The notes: a model not told the origin generated them from the letters alone. 64,000 nt of DNA from Erythrobacter sp. SCSIO 43205 (GCF_019904235.1 NZ_CP063202.1:1736001-1800000), one strand, 5' to 3'. Positions 55,640 through 64,000 are shown, numbered from the stretch's first letter. Program-made: numbers and translations.

Positions 55640-57906
55640 ACAGGATGTCGGGTGTCAACTGTTGTAACGATTTGAGTAAGGTAAACGCGCTGTTTACCAA
55701 AAACCCCTATGCCAGCGTCATGTTCGCTGGGATGGAGAATTTGGTGCGCAAGGGGTTGGCGCTCGCAGGCACTTTCTTGCTTGCCGCGCTCCTTCTGCCT
55801 GCCACCGCTTTTGCTCAGTCTGAAACAGTTGATTGGGCCAATGCAGGCATACCAAGCCAGGGATCACTGCCGTCCGGGACCACCGCGACAGGGTCCGATG
55901 GCACCGTCGCGACGGTAACCTATTCGGTTCAGACGCAAGGAGGGGGCAGTTTCGCTCCCGCTTTTGCGCCCACATTTGTCAGTTATTTCAACGGCACAAT
56001 CGGGGGCGCTGCGTCCCCGTTGCTTTCCGGTTTTAACAACGCCCAGTTTGATCCCGGCGACAAAATCACCATCACCATTGACCTCAGTCGTTCGGTCAGC
56101 GGATTGCAATTCTCGCTCGGCGATATCGACCAAGGCAATTACACCGACGCGGTTGAAGTATATTATGATGACGGCGCGGGCAGCGGCTTTGTGAACGCTG
56201 CGACAAATACCGCTTTCTGGACCATCGGAAGTTCGGTTGCACGCACCAATGATGCGACGGTGAACGGCTGGAGAGGTACAGGCGGTGCTGCCACGGCATC
56301 GACTGATGGCAATGTGAATTTCAATTTCGCCGGCCAGTCTGTTCAGCGCGTCCGCATCGTCTATTTCAGCTACACCGGGTCAGGCGATCCGGGGAACCAG
56401 TTCCTTGGCATTTCGGACTTTGACTATTTTGCAAGGGGCGCTGATCTGTCTTTGACCAAGACGCTGGTGGGATCACCGCCAGTGCAAGGGGGCACGGCCG
56501 TCTGGCGCTTGACCGCCACCAATGCGAGCAATTCGGACTTTGCAGCCGATGGCGTGGTTGTTGAAGACGCTTTGCCCGCTGGGTTCAACTTCGGCAGTTC
56601 ATCGGGCGATGGCTCTTTCAACTCTGCCAATGGGCAATGGACCATCGGCACACTTGCACCGGGTGAAAGCGCGACGCTGACGATTTCCGGATCAATCACC
56701 GCATCTGCAGGAACAAACATCACCAATACCGCTGAAATCATAGCAAGCAGTGTCGCGGACCCTGATTCCACCCCGAACAACGGCAATAATAGCGAGGATG
56801 ATTTCGCCTCCTCGACCTTCACCGTTCAATCAGGACGAGCGCCGGGCGTTCCTCCTGTGCTCGCGTGCCCAGTGGGCGTGTCGGTGTTTGACTGGGACGC
56901 GGTTACTTCGTGGGCCAATGGGTCGACCAACAACACCTATTCCTTCGGCAGTTTTGGCGACGTGAATTTCTCGCTCACCAATGACGGCGCGTATGTTAGC
57001 AATGGTATCTGGGGTGGGGATGTGCCCAATCTTGGCACTTACTTTAACGGTGGGCTTAACCCTGTCGAGGACGTGCTCCAGATCGTGTCCGATCAAGCTG
57101 ACCGCTCTGGCGAGGTTGTTTTGACGATCTCATTGCCGCGCAGTTTTACCGGCCTGCAATTCTCCATCTTCGACGTTGATTTTGGGACGAACCAATTTGC
57201 CGACCGCTTGATCGTTACCGGCAGCAATAATGGCGCGAGCGTTAATCCGACGCTGACCAATGGCAATGTGAACTTTGTCAGCGGTAATTCCGTCATCGGC
57301 GATGGTGCCGCAGCCAATGATCAGGCAACCGGCAACGTCGTTGTCACCTTTACACAAGCCGTCGATACTGTCGTTATCCGTTATGGCAATGCGAACACCG
57401 CGCCTGCCAACCCCGGACAGCAGGGCATCGGGGTGCACGATTTGTTCTTCTGTTCGCCGCAGGTTGACCTGACGGTGAGCAAGGTGAGCTCGATCATTGC
57501 CGATCCGGTCAACGGGACCAACAATCCCAAAGCTATTCCGGGCGCGACGGTCGAATATCTTATCACTGTCACCAACACCGGCGTCGATGCGACTTTTGCC
57601 GATACTGTCAGCGTGCTGGACACTGGGCCAGCTGATGCAAGAATGTGCCTGATAAGCCGCTCTGGCGGGCCAGTGATCTTTAATGATCCGGGCTCCAATA
57701 CCGGGCTTGGTTACAGTTTTGCAGGACTTGGTTCAGGCGCGGATAACATTGAATTTTCAAGCGACAATGGCTCTAGCTTTACCTACACGCCGGTTGATGA
57801 TGGGACAGGGTGCGATGCCAATATCACCGATTTCAGAGTGAACCCAAGCGGCCCGATGGCAGGGGGCAGCACCTTCACCCTCACCGTGCGGTATGAGATT
57901 GAATAG
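55636..57906 (+). CDS. Exported protein with two lectin-like and two DUF11 modules
   Basis: A protein of up to 756 residues. The hydrophobic signal segment ends ATAFAQ at about residue 61, so the real start may be ATG 55720 or 55732 rather than 55636; the latter overlaps the upstream stop (ATGA). The mature chain repeats one plan twice: a beta-sandwich resembling choice-of-anchor/PEP-type domains (about 62-265 and 410-605; LSRSVSGLQFSLGDID against LPRSFTGLQFSIFDVD), each followed by a DUF11 module. The second DUF11 carries DPVNGTNNPKAIPGATVEY. It ends VRYEIE at the module end. Function unknown; adhesion or matrix is a reasonable guess. Confidence 0.8.
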   Translation: MNRMSGVNCCNDLSKVNALFTKNPYASVMFAGMENLVRKGLALAGTFLLAALLLPATAFAQSETVDWANAGIPSQGSLPSGTTATGSDGTVATVTYSVQTQGGGSFAPAFAPTFVSYFNGTIGGAASPLLSGFNNAQFDPGDKITITIDLSRSVSGLQFSLGDIDQGNYTDAVEVYYDDGAGSGFVNAATNTAFWTIGSSVARTNDATVNGWRGTGGAATASTDGNVNFNFAGQSVQRVRIVYFSYTGSGDPGNQFLGISDFDYFARGADLSLTKTLVGSPPVQGGTAVWRLTATNASNSDFAADGVVVEDALPAGFNFGSSSGDGSFNSANGQWTIGTLAPGESATLTISGSITASAGTNITNTAEIIASSVADPDSTPNNGNNSEDDFASSTFTVQSGRAPGVPPVLACPVGVSVFDWDAVTSWANGSTNNTYSFGSFGDVNFSLTNDGAYVSNGIWGGDVPNLGTYFNGGLNPVEDVLQIVSDQADRSGEVVLTISLPRSFTGLQFSIFDVDFGTNQFADRLIVTGSNNGASVNPTLTNGNVNFVSGNSVIGDGAAANDQATGNVVVTFTQAVDTVVIRYGNANTAPANPGQQGIGVHDLFFCSPQVDLTVSKVSSIIADPVNGTNNPKAIPGATVEYLITVTNTGVDATFADTVSVLDTGPADARMCLISRSGGPVIFNDPGSNTGLGYSFAGLGSGADNIEFSSDNGSSFTYTPVDDGTGCDANITDFRVNPSGPMAGGSTFTLTVRYEIE

Positions 57907-57994
57907 GCGCGTAAACTGATCGCATAGCAATTCGTATTGTTGCGGTGCAGCAAGTGCATTGACCACGCACTCGTTTGCTCTAGGGTTGAGCCCC

Positions 57995-58738
57995 ATGCGA
58001 TCGGCCCTTGATCTGAGCGCGCCTCCGGCGCTGGCGACCTTGTTAGCCAAGCGACGACACGCGCTATTCCTTGATTTCGATGGAACTTTGGTGGAGCTCG
58101 CACCCACCCCCGATACGATTGCGCCTGCACCAGAGCTGGCGGTGCGCCTTGAACATCTGGCGCATCGATTGGGCGGGGCTCTTGCTCTCGTCAGCGGGCG
58201 GGCAATTACCGATATCGAGAGCCATATCGGCCCGCTTCAGCTTGCCGCAGCAGGTTCGCACGGCTCCGATATCCGACGCGCCGATGGCTCACCTTTGGGC
58301 GATGGGGCGCAAGTTTTGCCCCCTGCGATGGAAGAGGCTTTGCGCCAATTTGCCGCGCAAGAGGGGCTCGATTTTGAACAAAAGCCCCATGGCGGCGCGC
58401 TGCATTACCGCGCAAAGCCGGATAAAGCCGAGGCCGCCGATGCTTTCGCCGAAAGCCTCGCCCACGACCACGGCTGGAGCGTTCAGCGCGGCAAGTGCGT
58501 GGTGGAGATTATCGCAGGCGGCGCAGATAAAGGCAGCGCGCTCGACGCTTTGATGCAGGAAGCTGATTTTACCGGGGCAAGGCCTGTCTTTATTGGCGAT
58601 GATCTGACCGATGAAGCAGGCTTTGCCGCGGCCGCGCGTCATGGCGGATTTGGAGTGCTGGTGGGAGAGCGTGATGAAACCTGCGCCCACCACTCGCTTG
58701 CCACTGTCACACAGGTTCACACTTGGCTGGAGCTTTAA
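57995..58738 (+). CDS. otsB: Trehalose-6-phosphate phosphatase
   Basis: A 247-residue HAD-family phosphatase that removes phosphate from trehalose-6-phosphate. The nucleophile motif is FLDFDGTLVELAPTPD. LVSGRAITDIE (motif II region) and FIGDDLTDEAGF (motif IV acidic pair) follow. ATG 57995 is preferred; the frame is open to a TTG at 57959. It is followed six bases later by the GH15 gene and then otsA, forming one trehalose operon. Confidence 0.95.
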   Translation: MRSALDLSAPPALATLLAKRRHALFLDFDGTLVELAPTPDTIAPAPELAVRLEHLAHRLGGALALVSGRAITDIESHIGPLQLAAAGSHGSDIRRADGSPLGDGAQVLPPAMEEALRQFAAQEGLDFEQKPHGGALHYRAKPDKAEAADAFAESLAHDHGWSVQRGKCVVEIIAGGADKGSALDALMQEADFTGARPVFIGDDLTDEAGFAAAARHGGFGVLVGERDETCAHHSLATVTQVHTWLEL

Positions 58739-58744
58739 AAACAG

Positions 58745-60568
58745 ATGCCACAATCGCCCCCCCAACAATCCAATCTGGAACTTTGGCCCATTGGCAATTG
58801 CCAAGTGTCTGCGCTTATTGATGAAAGCGGGGCTTTCGTGTGGGGGTGCGTGCCGCGCGTGGATGGCGATCCGATTTTCTCATCGCTTCTGAACGACAGC
58901 CAGCGCGATGGCGGCATCTGGCGTTTTGAACTTGAGGGGCAGGTGAGCGCCTCGCAAAGTTATATTCGCAACACGCCAATTCTTGTCACCACGCTTGAGG
59001 CTGAGGACGGAAGCGCGGTTGAGGTGCTCGACTTTGCACCGCGCTATGAACGCTCAGGGCGGATGTATCGCCCGGTCGCCTTTGCCCGTATCGTCAGGCC
59101 CATCAGCGGCCATCCTCGTATTAAAGTGGTGTTGAAACCGACCAAGAATTATGGCGCAGGTCTTGCCGATACGACGCATGGGACGAACCACATTTGCTAT
59201 CTTGCAGGAGCAAACAGGCTGCGTCTCTCCACCGATGCGCCGGTCGGTTACATCGAGGAAGGTCGCACTTTTCGCGTAGAAGGCGATACCCATTTCTTTC
59301 TCGGTCCCGATGAACCCTTCGTTGGAAACTTGCGCGAAACGGTGCGTTCGATGGAACAGGCGACGCGCAAATATTGGCAGCGTTGGGTGCGCGGGCTGCA
59401 CATTCCGTTGGAGTGGCAGGAAGAAGTGATCCGCTGCGCGATCACATTGAAACTGTGCCAACACGAAGAAACCGGCGCTATCGTCGCAGCGCTTACCACA
59501 TCCATCCCTGAGGCCGCGCATTCAGAGCGCAATTGGGATTATCGCTACTGCTGGATCAGGGACAGCTATTACACCATTCAGGCGTTGAACCGATTGGGTG
59601 CGCTTGATGTGATGGAGAAATACCTCACCTATCTTCGCAACATTATCGACGATGCGCGCTCTGGCGGTCACGGCGGGCAGATCCAGCCGCTCTATTCGGT
59701 AATGGGCGAAGGGCGGCTAGACGAGACGACTGCCTCTTATCTTGCCGGCTATCGCGGAATGGGCCCTGTGCGGCGCGGAAATGCCGCTTACAAACAAGTG
59801 CAACACGATTGCTATGGTCAGATTGTCCTGCCCAGCGTTCAGGGGTTCTTCGACCAGCGCCTTCTTCGCCCTGCCGATGATGCTGATTTCGCCAGCCTTG
59901 AAGCGGTGGGCGAAATGGCCTGGAAAATGCATGACCAGCCCGATGCCGGCTTGTGGGAATTTCGCACGCGCGAGGAGGTGCACACTTATTCAGCGGTGAT
60001 GAGCTGGGCCGCGTGCGACCGTCTGGGCAATGTCGCGGCGCATTTGGGGAAAGACGAGCGCGCATCCTTCTGGCGCGAGCGGGCCGAGGCGATTGCGTCG
60101 AAGATCGAAGAAAAGGCGTGGAAGCCCGACGGGAAGGGCGCAGGCCATTATGGCGCGAGCTTTGAAAGCGATTACCTTGACGCATCGCTTTTGCAGATGG
60201 TCGAGTTGCGGTTCCTGTCGCCTGACAACGAACGTTTCCAACAAACCTTTGCAGCGGTTGAAGAACATTTGCGCCGCGGTGATCATATGCTGCGCTATGC
60301 CGCCGAAGATGATTTTGGCGCGCCTGAAACGGCGTTCAATGTGTGCACCTTCTGGCTGATCGAGGCGCTGCATCTGGCGGAGCGTAGTGATGAGGCACGG
60401 GCGCTGTTTGAAACCATGTTGAGCCATACGACCAAGTCGGGATTGCTGAGCGAAGACCTCGACTACGAAACGGGCGAACTTTGGGGGAACTTCCCTCAGA
60501 CTTATTCCTTAGTAGGGGTAATCAATTGCGCCGGACTGTTGTCCAAGCCGTGGAGTGAGATGCGATAA
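58745..60568 (+). CDS. Glycoside hydrolase family 15 enzyme (trehalase or glucoamylase type)
   Basis: A 607-residue GH15 protein. The N-terminal beta-sandwich (about 1-230) is followed by the (alpha/alpha)6 catalytic barrel. WDYRYCWIRDSYYTIQALNRLG carries the general acid region, and LDYETGELWGNFPQTYSLVG is the conserved C-terminal active-site loop with the base Glu nearby. No signal peptide is seen, so it acts in the cytoplasm. Family members split trehalose or alpha-glucans. Its place between otsB and otsA suggests trehalose as substrate, as for mycobacterial GH15 trehalase; that is inference. Its stop overlaps the otsA start. Confidence 0.92.
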   Translation: MPQSPPQQSNLELWPIGNCQVSALIDESGAFVWGCVPRVDGDPIFSSLLNDSQRDGGIWRFELEGQVSASQSYIRNTPILVTTLEAEDGSAVEVLDFAPRYERSGRMYRPVAFARIVRPISGHPRIKVVLKPTKNYGAGLADTTHGTNHICYLAGANRLRLSTDAPVGYIEEGRTFRVEGDTHFFLGPDEPFVGNLRETVRSMEQATRKYWQRWVRGLHIPLEWQEEVIRCAITLKLCQHEETGAIVAALTTSIPEAAHSERNWDYRYCWIRDSYYTIQALNRLGALDVMEKYLTYLRNIIDDARSGGHGGQIQPLYSVMGEGRLDETTASYLAGYRGMGPVRRGNAAYKQVQHDCYGQIVLPSVQGFFDQRLLRPADDADFASLEAVGEMAWKMHDQPDAGLWEFRTREEVHTYSAVMSWAACDRLGNVAAHLGKDERASFWRERAEAIASKIEEKAWKPDGKGAGHYGASFESDYLDASLLQMVELRFLSPDNERFQQTFAAVEEHLRRGDHMLRYAAEDDFGAPETAFNVCTFWLIEALHLAERSDEARALFETMLSHTTKSGLLSEDLDYETGELWGNFPQTYSLVGVINCAGLLSKPWSEMR

Positions 60569-61956
60569 GCCGTCTAGTTGTCATATCAAACCGTGTCGCG
60601 GTGCCCAAGGCGCGCGGTGCGGCCGGCGCGCAAGGCGGATTGGCCGGCGCTCTTAACGCAGCGCTTAAAGATCGCGGCGGTGTATGGTTCGGATGGTCGG
60701 GCCAGGAAAGCGATGAGCGTTCAGGCAATCTCGACCTGCAACGCAATGACGGCGTGACCACTGCGACAATTGATTTGTCAACGCAGGAACTCGGCGAATA
60801 CTACAACGGCTATGCCAATTCGACCCTGTGGCCGCTGTTCCATTATCGCATTGATTTAGCGCGATTTGAGAACAAAACCGGCGAAAGCTACGAGCGGGTG
60901 AATGACCGCTTTGCTGAAAATGTCCTGCCGCTGATTGAGGAAGATGATCTTGTCTGGGTCCATGATTATCACCTCATCCCCTTGGGCGAACGCTTGCGCT
61001 CGCGCGGGGTGAAAAACCGGATCGGCTTTTTCCTCCATACCCCGTGGCCGCCAACGCGCCTGCTTACATCGCTGCCGTTTCATGAGCGGTTGGTGAAGAC
61101 GATGCTGTCCTATGACCTCATCGGTTTCCAGACCCCTGAATGGCTGTCGAGCTTCGTGCACTATTGTGAGAATGAACTGGGTGCGCAGGTCGATCACGAG
61201 ACGGGGCACATAACCCACGAGGGGCGCACCACAATTGCGCGGGCTTATCCCATCGGGATCGATTGGGAGCATTTTCAGGCGGCCGGTGCCACAAGCGAAG
61301 CGAAGGATGCAGAGGAACGCTTTTTGGATTCGATCCGCGGGCGCACTGGTATGATCGGGGTTGATCGGCTCGATTATTCCAAGGGCCTGCCCGAGCGGAT
61401 TGACGGCATCGGGCGCTTTTTTGATCAACATCCCGACAGAGTGCGCGATCTTGTCTTCGTTCAGATTGCGCCGCCCAGTCGTGAGGACGTTCAAAGCTAT
61501 CAGGAAATCCGCGCGGAGCTTGAACAAAAGACCGGACAGATCAACGGCGCGCGTTCTGAGGTTGATCTGGTTCCTATCCGCTATGTCAACAAAGGCTATT
61601 CACACGCTGAGCTCTTCGGTTTTTTCAGGGCTGCCAAAATCGGACTGGTCACCCCGTTACGCGACGGGATGAACCTTGTCGCGAAGGAATATGTAGCGGC
61701 CCAAGATCCCGAAGATCCCGGCGTGCTGGTGCTGTCTGATTTTGCCGGGGCAGCGTACCAATTGGACTGTGATGGGAAGGGCGCGCTGCTGGTCAACCCG
61801 CACAGTCCCGATGCGGTGGCGATGGCGATTGCCAAGGCGCTCGATATGCCATTGGAAGAGCGCAAGAGCCGCTATCAGGCGATGATTGCGACCGTTCGCG
61901 ATGACAATGTGCGCGAGTGGACGACCGATTTTTGCGACGACCTGGCGGCTGCCTAG
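60565..61956 (+). CDS. otsA: Trehalose-6-phosphate synthase with an apparent AUA start codon
   Basis: A GT20 enzyme of about 463 residues that joins UDP-glucose and glucose-6-phosphate. Conserved segments include AGAQGGLAGAL, WVHDYHLIPLG, RLDYSKGLPERI and LRDGMNLVAKEYV. The family N-terminus SRLVVISNRVAVPKARG, including the Arg that binds the sugar phosphate, is encoded from 60565. Upstream to the in-frame stop at 60556-60558 there is no ATG, GTG or TTG. The codon in the start position is ATA (60565-60567), with GGAG nine bases before it and a four-base overlap with the GH15 stop. The first standard start, GTG 60601, would remove the conserved substrate-binding Arg. Confidence 0.9.
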   Translation: MSRLVVISNRVAVPKARGAAGAQGGLAGALNAALKDRGGVWFGWSGQESDERSGNLDLQRNDGVTTATIDLSTQELGEYYNGYANSTLWPLFHYRIDLARFENKTGESYERVNDRFAENVLPLIEEDDLVWVHDYHLIPLGERLRSRGVKNRIGFFLHTPWPPTRLLTSLPFHERLVKTMLSYDLIGFQTPEWLSSFVHYCENELGAQVDHETGHITHEGRTTIARAYPIGIDWEHFQAAGATSEAKDAEERFLDSIRGRTGMIGVDRLDYSKGLPERIDGIGRFFDQHPDRVRDLVFVQIAPPSREDVQSYQEIRAELEQKTGQINGARSEVDLVPIRYVNKGYSHAELFGFFRAAKIGLVTPLRDGMNLVAKEYVAAQDPEDPGVLVLSDFAGAAYQLDCDGKGALLVNPHSPDAVAMAIAKALDMPLEERKSRYQAMIATVRDDNVREWTTDFCDDLAAA

Positions 61957-62414
61957 ACCATGCGACGTGCGGTTGGCACTGCTCCGTTGGTAAAGCCGGA
62001 ACTTTCCTGAAGATATGTTTGCAAGTCCTTGTGGCGCGGTTGATCGCTGCGCTGTGCAAGGACGCGGCGAACCCGCAAAGTCAGCCCGCGCGGATCAAAG
62101 GGTTTGCGGATATAGCCTTGGGCGCCGGCAAAGGTGGCTTGCGCCTCATCTTGCGCGCCGCTCATTGCGGTGAACATAAGGACGGGCAGGTCATAGAATT
62201 TGGGCGATTGGCGCAGCCTTCGCAAAAGCGACATACCGCTCATCCCCGGCATATCCTGATCGAGCATAAGCAAGTGTGGGCGCCGCTTTTGCAAAAGCTC
62301 CCAGCAATCCTCCGCGCTTGTGACCCAGCCGCAAGCGTGGCCAGCGTCGATCAAGACCTGACTTGCCAGCTCTGCAATGAGTTCATCATCATCGGCGATA
62401 AGAATATAGGCCAT
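61953..62414 (-). CDS. Single-domain response regulator
   Basis: A 153-residue CheY-like receiver. The acidic pocket is in ILIADDDELI, the phospho-acceptor Asp in LLMLDQDMPGMSG, a Thr in VLMFTAMSG, and the Lys in YIRKPFDP. No DNA-binding or output domain follows, only a polar tail of about 30 residues. ATG 62414 gives the family N-terminus; the frame is open to 62468. No histidine kinase is near, so the partner is unknown. It converges on otsA with a four-base overlap. Confidence 0.92.
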   Translation of the reverse strand: MAYILIADDDELIAELASQVLIDAGHACGWVTSAEDCWELLQKRRPHLLMLDQDMPGMSGMSLLRRLRQSPKFYDLPVLMFTAMSGAQDEAQATFAGAQGYIRKPFDPRGLTLRVRRVLAQRSDQPRHKDLQTYLQESSGFTNGAVPTARRMV

Positions 62415-62610
62415 AAACGTGTCTACCAATTGGGATGGGGCGCAATTCGCATGACTTGGAGCTAACACTTGTCGTGCAAATCCTGTGTGTTGCAGTCCCC
62501 TCGCACATTTACTTAAGTCAGCCGTTCATCGGCCCGGAGCCTTCAAGGGTGTATCGACCGACACAACGGCGGCTTGCCGTCTTTGGCGCGCGCTGTCACA
62601 TGGTGTGCCT

Positions 62611-63414
62611 ATGATTCGAGACAGCTCCAATAAGCCCTTTCCTGCTCCCTTTCTCACCACTGATGGCATCCACAATTTACGCGATTACGGCGGTTACGTG
62701 GGGGCAGACGGGGGAAGGGTGAAAACCGGCGTCCTGTTCCGCTCTGGCCAGCACCGAGACGCAAGTGAAACCGACCTCAATCTTATCCAAGACCTTGGTA
62801 TTCAAACGATTGTCGATTTTCGCGGCGCCAGCGAACGCGCAAACTTCCCTTGCCAACGCCATGAGCATTTCGACGCTGATGTGATCGCCTATGACGGTGA
62901 GACATCGAGCTCTCCTCCCCATGAAGGGGGAGGGGGGAAGGTTGAGATGACCCCTCAAAAAGCGTTTGAACGCATGACTGCGGTTTACACTCGTATGCCG
63001 GTGAACGACGCGATGATCGAAATGTTCTCGCGCTACTTCAAGGCTTTGGAGACGCGCGAGGGCGCAAATCTGATCCACTGTTTTGCAGGCAAGGACCGCA
63101 CAGGAGTGGGCGCAAGCCTTCTGCTGCACACACTGGGCGTTCATTACGACGATATTCTGGCTGAGTTTCTCCTTACCAATCACGCGCCAACGCAGCATAT
63201 TCTGGAGGCCCAATCCCTGCCCCGGATGGAAGAGCACTATGGCAAAATCGATCCAGAAGCGATCCGCAATCTGATCGGTGTGCGCGAGGAATATCTTGCC
63301 ACCTATTGGCAGGAGGTCACGCGCGACCACGGTTCAATCGACAATTACATTGAAACAACTTTAGGTGTGGATGAGGCAAGCAAAGCTCGCCTGCGTGAGC
63401 GTTTGCTGGCGTGA
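62611..63414 (+). CDS. Tyrosine/serine protein phosphatase, Y_phosphatase3 type
   Basis: A 267-residue phosphatase. The P-loop is HCFAGKDRTGVGASLLL, the CX5R form with KD typical of Y_phosphatase3 proteins such as lipid- or phosphotyrosine-acting enzymes. NLRDYGGYVGADGGRVKTGVLFRSGQ is the usual N-terminus. ATG 62611 is preferred over the open frame from 62485. An odd insertion, SSPPHEGGGGK, is encoded by a GC-rich palindrome (62912-62936) in the loop between the first strands and the helix before the P-loop. Substrate unknown. Confidence 0.9.
   Translation: MIRDSSNKPFPAPFLTTDGIHNLRDYGGYVGADGGRVKTGVLFRSGQHRDASETDLNLIQDLGIQTIVDFRGASERANFPCQRHEHFDADVIAYDGETSSSPPHEGGGGKVEMTPQKAFERMTAVYTRMPVNDAMIEMFSRYFKALETREGANLIHCFAGKDRTGVGASLLLHTLGVHYDDILAEFLLTNHAPTQHILEAQSLPRMEEHYGKIDPEAIRNLIGVREEYLATYWQEVTRDHGSIDNYIETTLGVDEASKARLRERLLA
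62912..62936. repeat. Palindromic element inside the phosphatase gene
   Basis: CCTCCCC (62914-62920) and GGGGAGG (62927-62933) form a stem around a 6-base loop, in frame within the phosphatase gene, and encode Ser/Pro and Gly runs. It looks like a small inserted palindrome rather than native coding sequence. I see no second copy in this window. Confidence 0.5.
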
Positions 63415-63474
63415 CAATGCGCGATTGCCTCCCCATATCAGCACCAATCACAAGACAGATTTAAGAGACGACCT

Positions 63475-64000
63475 ATGGCTACTCACCGCACAAAGATGCT
63501 GATCATCGGTTCTGGTCCCGCTGGCTATTCAGCGGCAATTTACGCAGCCCGCGCCATGCTTGAGCCGATTGTGGTTCAAGGCCTTCAGCCGGGCGGCCAG
63601 CTGACGATCACCACCGATGTCGAGAACTATCCCGGCTATCGCGATGTGGTTCAGGGTCCATGGATGATGGAAGAGATGAAAGCGCAAGCCGAAAACGTTG
63701 GCACGCGCATGATGTATGACATCATCACCGAGGTTGATCTTGAAAACGGCTCTCCTTTCCGTGCGGTTGCCGATAGCGGGGATGAATACATCGCTGATAC
63801 CATTGTCATTGCAACTGGCGCACAGGCGAAATGGCTCGGCGTACCGGGTGAACAGGAGCTTGGCGGCAAGGGTGTTTCTGCCTGTGCAACCTGCGACGGC
63901 TTTTTCTATCGCGGCAAGAAGGTCGCGGTTATCGGCGGCGGCAACACCGCTGTGGAAGAGGCGCTTTACCTCACCAACCATTCCGACGACGTCACAATCA
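63475..64000 (+). CDS. trxB: Thioredoxin reductase (3' end outside window)
   Basis: The first 175 residues of an NADPH-dependent thioredoxin reductase. FAD binding is shown by [20 protein letters not shown]. The redox pair is CATC ([14 protein letters not shown]), and the NADPH site begins [17 protein letters not shown]. The gene runs off the window in open frame. ATG 63475 is preceded by AAGAGACGACC. It lies 60 bases after the phosphatase gene. Confidence 0.96.
   Translation, partial: MATHRTKMLIIGSGPAGYSAAIYAARAMLEPIVVQGLQPGGQLTITTDVENYPGYRDVVQGPWMMEEMKAQAENVGTRMMYDIITEVDLENGSPFRAVADSGDEYIADTIVIATGAQAKWLGVPGEQELGGKGVSACATCDGFFYRGKKVAVIGGGNTAVEEALYLTNHSDDVTI

Noticed and set aside
60601..61956. 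otsA starting at GTG 60601
   Set aside because: It is the first standard start codon, but it would delete SRLVVISNRVAV including a substrate-binding Arg, and it lacks a suitably placed ribosome site.
1..64000. CRISPR arrays, prophage, insertion sequences or integrated elements
   Set aside because: I found no regularly spaced repeats, transposase, integrase or phage genes, and tRNA-His is not followed by a duplicated 3' end or integrase.

Overview
This window comes from the chromosome of an alphaproteobacterium, most likely a marine member of the Sphingomonadales close to Erythrobacter. I infer this from gene content and order (bamA-ompH-fabZ, psd-pssA, pyrH-frr-uppS-cdsA-dxr-rseP, dapF-mtaB-ftsY-yciB), from two LexA boxes of the alphaproteobacterial type (GTTC-N7-GTTC), and from a CtrA-type site (TTAA-N7-TTAA). 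The sequence is moderately GC-rich. I see no transposase, integrase, phage gene or CRISPR array. Both ends cut a gene: a FabH-like synthase at the left and trxB at the right. No stretch longer than 300 bases lacks a gene.

1-13 kb is largely housekeeping: phospholipid synthesis (psd, pssA), a small membrane protein behind an apparent SOS promoter, rpsB-tsf, an ammonium transporter fused to a chemotaxis signalling domain, and the pyrH-frr-uppS-cdsA-dxr-rseP run with overlapping genes. 13-17.5 kb holds envelope biogenesis (bamA, an OmpH/Skp-like chaperone carrying an EF-hand loop, fabZ) and rpmE. 17.5-27 kb holds a 2-oxoglutarate oxygenase, tRNA-His, a leucine-dehydrogenase-type enzyme, the cytochrome c maturation operon ccmCDEFGHI and the potassium transporter kup. 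27-32 kb is a minus-strand block (M24 peptidase, yciB, ftsY, mtaB, dapF) interrupted by a palindromic repeat. 32-41 kb mixes a GGDEF/EAL protein, an EVE protein, an SDR, a TPP enzyme, a small membrane protein behind a CtrA-type site, an LplT-like transporter, pgsA and a long coiled-coil protein with a head-rod-tail layout.

41-47.5 kb is one tightly packed operon: a fused 5-oxoprolinase/hydantoinase, two membrane proteins (DUF969, DUF979) and a DUF2891 protein. It probably imports and opens 5-oxoproline or a related cyclic amide. 47.6-57.9 kb is the most accessory-looking part: five consecutive exported proteins built from DUF11-type Ig-like modules, one of them 1750 residues with a C-terminal half that looks like an outer-membrane beta-barrel. 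I read it as an uncharacterised cell-surface assembly. 58-62 kb carries trehalose metabolism (otsB, a GH15 hydrolase, otsA); the conserved start of OtsA can only be translated from an AUA codon. The window ends with a single-domain response regulator, a tyrosine phosphatase and trxB.

The points most worth following are the SOS-type promoter in front of a single-span membrane protein (2.7-3.1 kb), the Amt-MCP fusion (5.3-7.7 kb), the DUF969/DUF979/DUF2891 operon (41-47 kb), the DUF11 surface cluster (47.6-57.9 kb) and the AUA start of otsA (60.57 kb).
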